From positions 1 through 49,249 of the forward strand of contig NZ_JADNRS010000013.1 in NCBI RefSeq assembly GCF_015709225.1: a stretch of DNA of 49,249 bases, in the 5' to 3' direction. The stretch's first letter is position 1, and the number at the start of each line of letters is the position of its first letter. Positions 25,364 through 33,810 of the stretch are shown piece after piece. Source of the DNA: Acholeplasma laidlawii (GTDB lineage Bacteria; Bacillota_I; Bacilli_A; Acholeplasmatales; Acholeplasmataceae). The translations under genes were made by a program, and so were the position numbers. The notes below the pieces were generated by a model, which did no database searches, was not told the DNA's origin, and worked only from the letters and a program-made list of their open reading frames with translations.

Positions 25364-27166
25364 ATGAATAAACACGCATTATTTCATCAAGCTAAAAGTG
25401 AATATAGTTATGCTTATGATGATAAAAAACTTCATATATTATTTAGAACTATGAAAGATGATGTCCAATCAGTAAAACTCTCATATGGTGATCCATTTGA
25501 TTGGACGTATAAAAATAGAAAAGCTCGTTGGGAGAGCCAATTAGTCGAGATGACTAAGAGATATTCAACCCATCTTTTTGATTATTACTTCATTGAGATA
25601 GAACCAAAAGATTATCGCTGCAAGTATGCTTTTTTAATCGAAGCAGATGATAAACATTATTTTTATGGTTCAAAACGTATGGAAGAATTAGAAGAACTAC
25701 CACCGACAGATTTTGATGAAGGTAGTTTTTATGATTTAAGTAATTATTTTAACTATCCATATTTAAACTATGAAGATCAATCTAATACACCAGAATGGGT
25801 TAAAAATACTGTATGGTATCAAATATTTATGGATAGATTTTATAGTAAAGGTAAGAAATCTAATCTACCTTGGGCAAAACTTCCTGTGAATAATCATGAA
25901 TTCTATGGTGGGGATATTAAAGGTGTCATAGACAAACTACCTTATTTAAAGGATTTAGGTATATCTGGTATATATTTTACTCCAATATTTGAATCTCGTA
26001 CCGCTCATAAATATGATACTAAAAATTATTTTAAAATTGATCCACAGTTTGGGACAAATGAAGACTTTAGATTGTTAGTACAAGAAGCGCATAAATTAGG
26101 TATTAAAGTTGTGCTGGATGCTGTACTAAACCACTGTGGATGGGATCATCCATTCTTTCAAGATGTTGTAAAAAATGGTAGAAACTCTAAATATGCTGAT
26201 TGTTTCTTTTTAGATAAAGATCCAATTCTAAATTTTGAGTTAACAGAAGATGGTAGTCCTAAAGGGTATGGAAACTTAAGACCAAATTATAGAACGTTTG
26301 CTTATACACCATTTATGCCAAAATGGAATACAGGTAATGAGTTAGCACAGAAACATTTACTTGATTCTATTGAGTATTGGATTAAAGAATATGATATTGA
26401 TGGTTGGAGACTTGATGTTTCTAATGAAGTTAGTCATGATTTCTTAAGAAAAGTAAAACAGGTGTCCAGAACTGCCAAACCAGATACATTCATATTTGGT
26501 GAAAACTGGGATTCTTCAATGCCTTGGTTAAGGGGTGATCAGATGGATGCTGTCATGAACTATGACTTATCTATACCGATGTGGCAATATTTTGATGGAA
26601 AAATTGATTCAGAAGAGTTTAAAAATGAATTGACTCAATATACCGCATTGACACCAAAACATGTCATCAAAAATATGTTTAACCAATTAGACACACATGA
26701 CACGATTCGTATGAAAAGGCGTTTAAAAGATAATGATGAACGATTAAAGATTGCATACATTCTAATGTTTGCGAGTGCTGGTGCACCGAATATCTATTAT
26801 GGTAGCGAAGTTGGTTTAACTGGTGAACATGATCCAGATAATAGACGTTGCTTTAATTGGGATGAGTCTACATGGAATCACAGTTTACACCAATTGATTA
26901 AAGATTTAATTCGTTTAAGAAAACAGCATCCTGCATTTATGGAAAGTGATTATCACTTTATTGATAAATCATCTATTTCATTTCTGAAACGTCATAAAAA
27001 CGAAAGTTTACTATTTTTAATTAATGATTCCGAAAAAACAGTTAAACTAAACATAGATTCTGCTTATCAATCAAAATATACTGATGTATTTAGTCAAAAG
27101 ATTATAAATATAAATACAGAAGTTGAACTTCCTGCGTATGGTTATAAAATACTTAAATTAATATAA
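25364..27166 (+). CDS. GH13_20 neopullulanase/maltogenic amylase/cyclomaltodextrinase-type enzyme
   Basis: The 600-residue protein has an N-terminal beta-sandwich (about 1-120, CBM34-like) before the catalytic barrel, as in neopullulanase and cyclomaltodextrinase. Catalytic residues are Asp351 in 'DGWRLDVSNE', Glu380 in 'FGENWDSS' and Asp446 in 'DTHDT'. 'GGDIKGVIDKLPYL' and 'FTPIFES' are typical of this subfamily. It hydrolyses cyclodextrins, maltodextrins and pullulan in the cytoplasm; there is no signal peptide. AAGGAG precedes ATG 25364. It is a single-gene unit with a strong terminator. Confidence 0.92.
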   Translation: MNKHALFHQAKSEYSYAYDDKKLHILFRTMKDDVQSVKLSYGDPFDWTYKNRKARWESQLVEMTKRYSTHLFDYYFIEIEPKDYRCKYAFLIEADDKHYFYGSKRMEELEELPPTDFDEGSFYDLSNYFNYPYLNYEDQSNTPEWVKNTVWYQIFMDRFYSKGKKSNLPWAKLPVNNHEFYGGDIKGVIDKLPYLKDLGISGIYFTPIFESRTAHKYDTKNYFKIDPQFGTNEDFRLLVQEAHKLGIKVVLDAVLNHCGWDHPFFQDVVKNGRNSKYADCFFLDKDPILNFELTEDGSPKGYGNLRPNYRTFAYTPFMPKWNTGNELAQKHLLDSIEYWIKEYDIDGWRLDVSNEVSHDFLRKVKQVSRTAKPDTFIFGENWDSSMPWLRGDQMDAVMNYDLSIPMWQYFDGKIDSEEFKNELTQYTALTPKHVIKNMFNQLDTHDTIRMKRRLKDNDERLKIAYILMFASAGAPNIYYGSEVGLTGEHDPDNRRCFNWDESTWNHSLHQLIKDLIRLRKQHPAFMESDYHFIDKSSISFLKRHKNESLLFLINDSEKTVKLNIDSAYQSKYTDVFSQKIININTEVELPAYGYKILKLI

Positions 27167-27171
27167 ACGAT

Positions 27172-27207
27172 AAGGTCCCTAAAGAAGATATCTTTAAGGA
27201 CCTTTTT
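27172..27207 (+). terminator. Rho-independent terminator after the GH13_20 gene
   Basis: AAGGTCCCTAAAGA pairs with TCTTTAAGGACCTT, then TTTT. The T run favours the plus strand; weaker use by the convergent minus-strand operon is possible. Confidence 0.85.
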
Positions 27208-27213
27208 TAGGTG

Positions 27214-28494
27214 TTATTTAAAATGAAATATAATAGGTTCGTTACCAAGTGGTAATGAGCCGTTTTTAACTTCATGAAGTTTATTTGTAAGTATGTTTAG
27301 ATACTTTCCGTCAGCTAGATCGACTTTGATATTTGATAAGTTATCAAGATTGAATATACCGATAAGTTTTTCGTTACCTAAATGATATTCTAAATGAGCT
27401 ATACTATCAGTGTTCACAAAGTGATATGTGCCTTGACTCATAATATCTAACTTTTTAATAGAGGCTAGTTTTGTGATAAGGTCTTCGATACTTTCATCTT
27501 TATTCCAAGGAACTAAGTCTATTTCAAATAAATCAGGTCTTTTTGAGACTTGATGTTCTTGACCGGCATAGATCATTGGCATGCCTTTTAAGAAGAATTG
27601 TAGTGCTGTCATTTGAATGAGTTTTGTTTTGTTATCAACCTTATGAGCAATTCTATCTTGGTCATGGTTTTCAAATGAGCGTAGTTTGACGAAATTCTTC
27701 GGATAAGTTGCTTCTTGACGCCATAGTTCAAATAAATAGCGTTTTAAAGTATCTCTACCTTTCAAGTAGTCATCCATAAAGTCAAAGATATCATAATCAT
27801 AAGTAACATCAAATACTTCATACATTTGAGAATCTGAAAACGCATCATAACCCATATCACGAATATATTTGATAAAGCCTAAATGAACTGATTCAGTTAG
27901 CCAAATCATATTTGGGTTTACCTGATCAACTTTAAATCTTGCTTCCTTCCAAAAATCAAGGGGAAGAAGTGGTGCTACATCGCATCTAAAGCCATCAACA
28001 AACTGTGCCCAATATTTTAATACGTCAATAAGGTAATCCCATATAGCTCTGTGAGATAGAAAGTCAAAATCAGTTATATCTGACCAATCCCCTACTCTAT
28101 TAGCAAATGAACCATCTGGTTTCTTATAAAACCATTCTGGATGTTTTTGAGTTAATATAGAGTCTCTAGAAGTATGGTTAAACACAATATCTATCATTAT
28201 TTTCATGTCTCTTTGATGGATTTCTTTAACTAATGCTTTAAAGTCCTCTAGTGTACCATGTAATGGGTCGATTGCGTAGTAATCATAAATAGAATAAGGA
28301 CTTCCGATAGACCCTTTTCTATCTTTTTTACCAATTGGATGAAACGGTAGGAGGTAGACAATGTCTACCCCTAACGATTTAATTCTGTCTAAATCTTCAA
28401 TAATACCTTTAAAATCACTTGTTTTGGAGTGTTGTCTTGTAAATACTTGATAGACAACTTTGTTTTTTAATTCATGAGAAGTTTGTTTTGCCAT
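27214..28494 (-). CDS. GH13 alpha-amylase-family enzyme, cytoplasmic
   Basis: This compact 426-residue GH13 enzyme has no extra N-terminal domain and no signal peptide. Catalytic residues are Asp172 in 'VDGFRCDVA', Glu201 in 'WLTESVH' and Asp278 in 'FENHDQDR'; region I is 'DIVFNHTS'. It should cut imported maltodextrins. AAAGGA lies before ATG 28494; the in-frame GTG at 28515 falls upstream of that site. It begins 4 bp after the malG-like stop, as the last gene of the five-gene minus-strand operon that starts at 35319. Exact specificity is uncertain. Confidence 0.9.
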   Translation of the reverse strand: MAKQTSHELKNKVVYQVFTRQHSKTSDFKGIIEDLDRIKSLGVDIVYLLPFHPIGKKDRKGSIGSPYSIYDYYAIDPLHGTLEDFKALVKEIHQRDMKIMIDIVFNHTSRDSILTQKHPEWFYKKPDGSFANRVGDWSDITDFDFLSHRAIWDYLIDVLKYWAQFVDGFRCDVAPLLPLDFWKEARFKVDQVNPNMIWLTESVHLGFIKYIRDMGYDAFSDSQMYEVFDVTYDYDIFDFMDDYLKGRDTLKRYLFELWRQEATYPKNFVKLRSFENHDQDRIAHKVDNKTKLIQMTALQFFLKGMPMIYAGQEHQVSKRPDLFEIDLVPWNKDESIEDLITKLASIKKLDIMSQGTYHFVNTDSIAHLEYHLGNEKLIGIFNLDNLSNIKVDLADGKYLNILTNKLHEVKNGSLPLGNEPIIFHFK

Positions 28495-28498
28495 ACTA

Positions 28499-29890
28499 TT
28501 ATCCTTTCGTTGCACCTGCCATGATACCTTCGATTAAATATCTTTGGAATACCATGTAAATTACGGCGATTGGAACCCCAACAATTAATGCTGCAGCAGC
28601 AAATGCTGGGTAGTTTAAGTCATATTGACCGTTGATAAATGAGAAGATACCAACAGCTAATGTCCATTGTTCCTGAACCTTATCCAAGCTATTACCTGGA
28701 GCAGGAACGTTTAATAAGTAACCTGGTAACATATAATCCATCCATGGTGCCATGAACATTGAAACGGCAACGAATGTTAGGATTGGTACGGATAATGGAA
28801 GAATGATATGTATAAATATTTTTAATTTTGATGCGCCATCAATCATTGCCGATTCATCTAGATCTCTAGGAATTTGAGATAAGAACCCTTTAATTAACCA
28901 TAAGTTACCTGGAATTGCACCACCAATGTATAGAATTGTTAGGTAAAGTGGTTGTCCAAGTAAACCGAATTTCCAAAATAGGACGTACATTGCAATTAAT
29001 CCCATGAATGAAGGGAAAGCTTGAAGAACTAATATAGTTAATAATCCAGCTTTTTTACCTTTAAAGGAGTATCTTGCAAATACATAAGAAGCACCGGTAA
29101 TGATGATAGTACCTACGATCATGTTGATGAATGCGATAATCAGTGTATTTGCATACCATTTACCAAAGTTAGAATCTGGAGAGTTGAATAAATAATCAAA
29201 TCCATTCCAAGTTGGATTACTTGGCCATATGGTGTTAGGTATTGTGGATGTACCTGGTGAGAATGCCATACCAAAGATATAAATAACAGGTACTAATACG
29301 ACGATAACAAGTAGCGTTAACTCAGCATTTATTAAGAGTTTAATAAGTATATTTTTAATAGTGAATGTCGCTCTGATTGATAATTTGGAAGTGTTTCGTC
29401 TCTTTGGACTATTCGCATAGTGTATAAATCCATAGATTGGAATTAAACCGATTAGACCCGGTTCAATGCCTTCATAACCTTTTTTCATTGCATATTCTAC
29501 TACGAGACCTTGGTGTACTAAAAATACGAGTATCACTATAAATGTAATCATTAAAGTACGTGCAAAATTGTTTTTGAAAGATACGTAAACTATAACTGAT
29601 ACAGGTATCAGAATCAGTGTCAATATCAGTAATGCAAGAAAGACAAATCCAATCTTTTTAAGTACAACTTCAGGAGATACTAAGTAATCAAATTCTTCCT
29701 TGGTTATATTTGGTTTTAAGTTTGGAAGTTTCCTAACGTAATTGTTTCCATAGAATGGTAACATAGATATTAATTGAATTTTTCTGTTATGTTCATAGCC
29801 TTTTTTCTTAGCTATGTCATGAATAATGAAGTAGTTAGAAGTGATTGCCCAGACTACTACAAACAGTATTAGAAGTATTAAGATTTCCAT
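28499..29890 (-). CDS. malG: Maltodextrin ABC transporter permease, MalG type, with N-terminal extension
   Basis: The C-terminal ~285 residues are a MalG permease with the EAA loop 'DESAMIDGASKLKIFIHIIL' near 340-362. The first ~175 residues are extra: MalG is usually about 280 residues, this is 463. The extension has about four hydrophobic helices and a twofold repeat, KKGYE...LPFYG (29-48) and KKGYE...IPIYG (137-154). AGGAGG precedes ATG 29890. It pairs with the MalF-type subunit (3-bp gap) to form the membrane channel. The role of the extension is unknown. Confidence 0.9.
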   Translation of the reverse strand: MEILILLILFVVVWAITSNYFIIHDIAKKKGYEHNRKIQLISMLPFYGNNYVRKLPNLKPNITKEEFDYLVSPEVVLKKIGFVFLALLILTLILIPVSVIVYVSFKNNFARTLMITFIVILVFLVHQGLVVEYAMKKGYEGIEPGLIGLIPIYGFIHYANSPKRRNTSKLSIRATFTIKNILIKLLINAELTLLVIVVLVPVIYIFGMAFSPGTSTIPNTIWPSNPTWNGFDYLFNSPDSNFGKWYANTLIIAFINMIVGTIIITGASYVFARYSFKGKKAGLLTILVLQAFPSFMGLIAMYVLFWKFGLLGQPLYLTILYIGGAIPGNLWLIKGFLSQIPRDLDESAMIDGASKLKIFIHIILPLSVPILTFVAVSMFMAPWMDYMLPGYLLNVPAPGNSLDKVQEQWTLAVGIFSFINGQYDLNYPAFAAAALIVGVPIAVIYMVFQRYLIEGIMAGATKG

Positions 29891-29893
29891 ATA

Positions 29894-32347
29894 TTAATCC
29901 TCCTGGAATGCTTTAGTTCTTGATAAGTTCCAAGCTGTTAAACTACCAACAAATATGAAAATAAGTACCGAGAACACTGAAGCTAAGTTATAAATCTGAT
30001 GATCGGTTGTTAATCGGTACATCCATGAAATTAAGATATCCGTCTGTCCGGCAAATCCATTATTGACATCATTTAAGTTACCTGGTCCACCACCGGTGAT
30101 AAAGTAAATTACACCGAAGTTATTAAAGTTACCAGAGAATGTCATAATTAGAATTGGAGCAGTTGAATATAGTACAAGTGGCATAGTTATAGATCTTAAT
30201 TTTTGGAAGCCCGTTGCCCCATCAATATCAGCTGCTTCATAAAGCGATTTATCTATAGCTGTCATAATACCTGTCATTAAAGCCATAAAGTATGGGAATC
30301 CTAACCAGATATTAAGAACAATGATAACAGCTTTAACAAAGTTTGGATTGTTTTCATTTGTAAACCACTGAATATTTTCATGACCTAGCCAGAAATACTT
30401 AGCGAAACCACTCACTTGATTATAGGCTTGACCCAGTATACCCCAATCAATAAAAATATCGTATATACCAAGCTGCATAAGTAATTGGTTAATAAAACCA
30501 GTTTCATTAAACATAACTGAGAAAACCATTTGAGATAGTAGTGCAGGAATTGCCCATGGAAGAATTAAAATAGTTCTCCACAGTTTTCTAAAGACTACAG
30601 ATTCAGCATTTAATATAAGTGCTTGGAAGAATCCGCCAAAGAATACAGTAACAGTCGAGAATACTGCCCAAATAAGTGTCCATGAAAGAACGCGCCAGAA
30701 GGCATTACCAAAACCTTGACCAATACTTGAATTTGGATCAAATACTGTAATGAAATTTGTAAACCCTACCCAATCAAAGAGTTTATCCATAGACCCGTTA
30801 CCGCCAATAGATGTAAAAGCAAGAACAAAACCAAATGCAATTGGCATAATAGAAATAAATGCTAACACAAACATTGCAGGTGATAAAATAATATATTCAA
30901 AACCGTTATCCCAAACTGACTTAAAGTATGATTTTGTGTTTAGTATTTCTTTTTCTTGCCTTAGTTGTTCTGAAACCTTATATGTATCTAGTGCTGACCA
31001 TATACCGAAGATAAAGAAGAATAAGGATAATATAACCATAATTAAGCCATCAAGCAATAGTAATGTAGAAATATGACCACGTACGTTTACTTGACCTTCA
31101 AAATTAATATTGACACTTCTTAAGTTTGAGTTTGAAGACTCACCAGGTAAACCAATCATTGCATGTTCTAATGCTAAATGACCATTTAATCTGACTTGCT
31201 CAGTTTGACCAAGGGTTAGTACTTCCCAGTAGCCTTTAACAAACATACCTGCACGGTCATAAAAGAAGTTATCGAAATCTTTCATATACTGTGCTTTAAA
31301 ATCAGGGTGCAGATCCATATAAACACGAACCATTAATTTGACATAATCTTGAGATTGAGTTGGATTAATCGTTTGAACTTGGACGATTGCACGTCTAAGT
31401 AAAGTAGAAAAAGGTGTTTGCTTATATTGTGCACGTACTGTATTATGAATCAAACCTGGTTCATAATATTCATAAAGTGTACCGTTTAACTCATAAACTG
31501 GTCCTAAAATGTTAGTAACAGCAGTTGGTGAGAAACCAGAACCAGATTCTTTTAGGCTAAAGGTATCACTAGAAAGTAATAAGAATCTTTGTTGATCTGT
31601 GTTTATAAAAACTTCAACATAATACTGATCAGTATCTTTAAATAGTTTACCTGTTTTTCTAAAAGGAGTTAATCCTTCTACACTTGTAATAATCGCAGGA
31701 TTATTTATACGGTTAAACACGTTAGTTTCATAATATTCAGTAACTTGTTGACCTGCAACAGCTTGTGTTGATACTGGTAAGTAGAACTTATGATTTACTT
31801 CATCCCAGTACATATTACCGTCTTCTTGAGTGATTAGACGCTTAGCGTTAACTGAATCAAAGTCCTCTGCTCTTGTTTCAATTGTTGTTCCGAATTCTGT
31901 ATAACGTAAATAGGAAGCCTCTTTTAAATCTTTTGCTAGAAACTCTATGAAACGTTCTTCAGTAAATAGTTTGGCGGTTGGATTTTGTGATCCGGTAGCC
32001 CCACCATAATATCCACCGTTTGGTTTTTCTTCAACACCAATTCCATCTAAAAAAGCTTCGAAGGAAGCGATTCTGTTAGAAGAACTTTGTAAGATTTGGC
32101 CATCATAGAATTGGAATAAGGATTTCTCAAACCATTCACTAAAAGGCTCCCCGGCAATCTTACTAAGTGCGATTTCATTTTCTGTGGTTTCTTCATAAAA
32201 ATAATTAGAGGATGCGAGCTCTAATGTTACGAAGATAGCAAAGAAAATGAAGAAAAATAGTGCTTTTAAATATTGTCTATTAAAGACTTGACCTATACCC
32301 CATATTAGCCCCGATAGTATAGATTTTAATATACTCCATGCCTTCAT
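29894..32347 (-). CDS. malF: Maltodextrin ABC transporter permease, MalF type, with large external domain
   Basis: At 817 residues this is far longer than a normal MalF (430-515). A membrane helix (about 28-46) is followed by a ~370-residue domain that should lie outside the cell, then a helix near 430-455, a cytoplasmic segment and the permease core with the EAA loop 'EAADIDGATGFQKLRSITMP' near 710-730. E. coli MalF has a smaller external P2 domain that holds the binding protein; this one may do the same for a lipid-anchored MalE. AAGAGGTG precedes ATG 32347. It is third in the operon. Confidence 0.9.
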   Translation of the reverse strand: MKAWSILKSILSGLIWGIGQVFNRQYLKALFFFIFFAIFVTLELASSNYFYEETTENEIALSKIAGEPFSEWFEKSLFQFYDGQILQSSSNRIASFEAFLDGIGVEEKPNGGYYGGATGSQNPTAKLFTEERFIEFLAKDLKEASYLRYTEFGTTIETRAEDFDSVNAKRLITQEDGNMYWDEVNHKFYLPVSTQAVAGQQVTEYYETNVFNRINNPAIITSVEGLTPFRKTGKLFKDTDQYYVEVFINTDQQRFLLLSSDTFSLKESGSGFSPTAVTNILGPVYELNGTLYEYYEPGLIHNTVRAQYKQTPFSTLLRRAIVQVQTINPTQSQDYVKLMVRVYMDLHPDFKAQYMKDFDNFFYDRAGMFVKGYWEVLTLGQTEQVRLNGHLALEHAMIGLPGESSNSNLRSVNINFEGQVNVRGHISTLLLLDGLIMVILSLFFFIFGIWSALDTYKVSEQLRQEKEILNTKSYFKSVWDNGFEYIILSPAMFVLAFISIMPIAFGFVLAFTSIGGNGSMDKLFDWVGFTNFITVFDPNSSIGQGFGNAFWRVLSWTLIWAVFSTVTVFFGGFFQALILNAESVVFRKLWRTILILPWAIPALLSQMVFSVMFNETGFINQLLMQLGIYDIFIDWGILGQAYNQVSGFAKYFWLGHENIQWFTNENNPNFVKAVIIVLNIWLGFPYFMALMTGIMTAIDKSLYEAADIDGATGFQKLRSITMPLVLYSTAPILIMTFSGNFNNFGVIYFITGGGPGNLNDVNNGFAGQTDILISWMYRLTTDHQIYNLASVFSVLIFIFVGSLTAWNLSRTKAFQED

Positions 32348-32384
32348 TATGTAACACCTCTTTATTGTGACTATAATTGAATGG

Positions 32385-32409
32385 AGGCGACAGGAAAAAC
32401 CTATCGCCT
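32385..32409 (-). other. Intercistronic stem-loop between malE and malF
   Basis: On the minus-strand RNA AGGCGAUAGG pairs with CCUGUCGCCU across a UUUUU loop, with one U-G wobble. On the plus strand the same position would be a C-A mismatch. There is no T run after it, so it is more likely an RNA-stabilising or attenuating hairpin that favours malE than a full terminator. Confidence 0.65.
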
Positions 32410-32446
32410 ACGCATTCTTTTTTTAAAAATACTTATTGAAAACTAA

Positions 32447-33799
32447 TTATTGACCGCCTAGACCAGCTTGAGCACGGTATGCATTTTCAGCTGCAACCAC
32501 AGCTTCAGAAATTACTGTAGCAGGATTGTTCCAAACAGAAATAATCATTGATTCACCTGGACCCCAGTAGTATTGTACTGCAGGGATTGTAGGCATTGGA
32601 ATTGCGCTTTCTAACTGTAATGAAATTGCAGGTAGATAAGGATCTGTACTAAAACCGTCGATATTTGGTAATAAATCAGGTTTTAAAGCAGGTAATTTAT
32701 TTTTCATCTTTAATTGTAATTCCATAGCTATATCGCTCATTAGGAATTCTAAGAATGCTGTAGCAGCTTCTTTATTATTAGAATACTTATAAATTGCAGC
32801 CATTTGAGCACCTGCAAAAGGAGCACCTTGTACACCATTTACTGATGGTAATGGAGCGATACCGAAGTTTAGACCTTCTGTACCAGCATATTCTTCAATA
32901 TTCCATGGACCAGCAATAATGTAAGGAATATTACCAGCTACGAAGTTAGCACCAGCACCCACTGAGTTGTGGTTGTTGTTACCAGTTGTAGCAGGTTTTA
33001 ATTCATCACGGAACCAAGTTAGAGCGGCAACTGCATCTGCAAAACCTACAGCACTTGGATCATCTAGGTTTTCACCAAATGGTTGGAAACCTAATGCAGA
33101 ATAGAATGATTGCATGAAGTATGAGTCTGCCCAGTGAGAAGAAGTACCTAAATAGTACCAACCTTTTTGAGCGTTTGTTTGACCAGAACCATCACTTGCT
33201 AAAGCAGCATTCCAAGTAGTTGCAGCAGCTAATAATTCTTCCATAGTAGCAGCAGGAGTAGATACTAAGTCTTTATTATAGTATAAACCAACAGCTTCTA
33301 GTGACATTGGAACAGCATAAACGTTTTCTTGAGCGTTTGCACCTGGACCAAATTTACCGGTAGATTCATCATATAGTAATGTTGCAATATCCATACCTAA
33401 TGGATGTGCACGTTCAGCAACACGAGTTGCTACTGAAGTTGGTAATGCATATACTAAGTCTTCTAAGATCGCTGCTGATAAGTGGTCATGAGGGAATTGG
33501 AAAATATCCGCACCATTACCAGTTAAACCGAAAGTCTTTAATCTTTCACGAGCATCAACTGTACCCATATGTTGGTGTTGAACAATAATGTCTTTACCAG
33601 CATCAGTTTTGTTGAATTCAGCGATAACTGCTTGCATGTATTCACCATTTTGGTCGTCTATCCAAACAGTAATAGTTTGTTTTTCTTTATAGATTTCAGA
33701 GAAATCATATTCTGCACCGTCATTTTTTGCTGTAGGTGTACATGCCACCACAAATAAGACGAACATAATCATTAAGATTGAAGTAAATGTTTTTTTCAT
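32447..33799 (-). CDS. malE: Maltodextrin-binding lipoprotein, MalE type
   Basis: The 450-residue protein has a lipoprotein signal ending FVVAC (lipid Cys20) and a family-1 solute-binding fold: 'ITVWIDDQNGEYMQAVIAEF', 'NGADIFQFPHDHLSAAI', 'YAVPMSLEAVGLYYNKDLV' and 'IAGPWNIEEY'. It captures maltodextrins on the outer membrane face and passes them to MalF/MalG. AAGGAGG precedes ATG 33799. It starts 11 bp after the secreted glucan-binding gene, and a hairpin separates it from malF, which may raise its level over the permeases. Confidence 0.94.
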   Translation of the reverse strand: MKKTFTSILMIMFVLFVVACTPTAKNDGAEYDFSEIYKEKQTITVWIDDQNGEYMQAVIAEFNKTDAGKDIIVQHQHMGTVDARERLKTFGLTGNGADIFQFPHDHLSAAILEDLVYALPTSVATRVAERAHPLGMDIATLLYDESTGKFGPGANAQENVYAVPMSLEAVGLYYNKDLVSTPAATMEELLAAATTWNAALASDGSGQTNAQKGWYYLGTSSHWADSYFMQSFYSALGFQPFGENLDDPSAVGFADAVAALTWFRDELKPATTGNNNHNSVGAGANFVAGNIPYIIAGPWNIEEYAGTEGLNFGIAPLPSVNGVQGAPFAGAQMAAIYKYSNNKEAATAFLEFLMSDIAMELQLKMKNKLPALKPDLLPNIDGFSTDPYLPAISLQLESAIPMPTIPAVQYYWGPGESMIISVWNNPATVISEAVVAAENAYRAQAGLGGQ

Positions 33800-33810
33800 G
33801 TCTATCCTCC

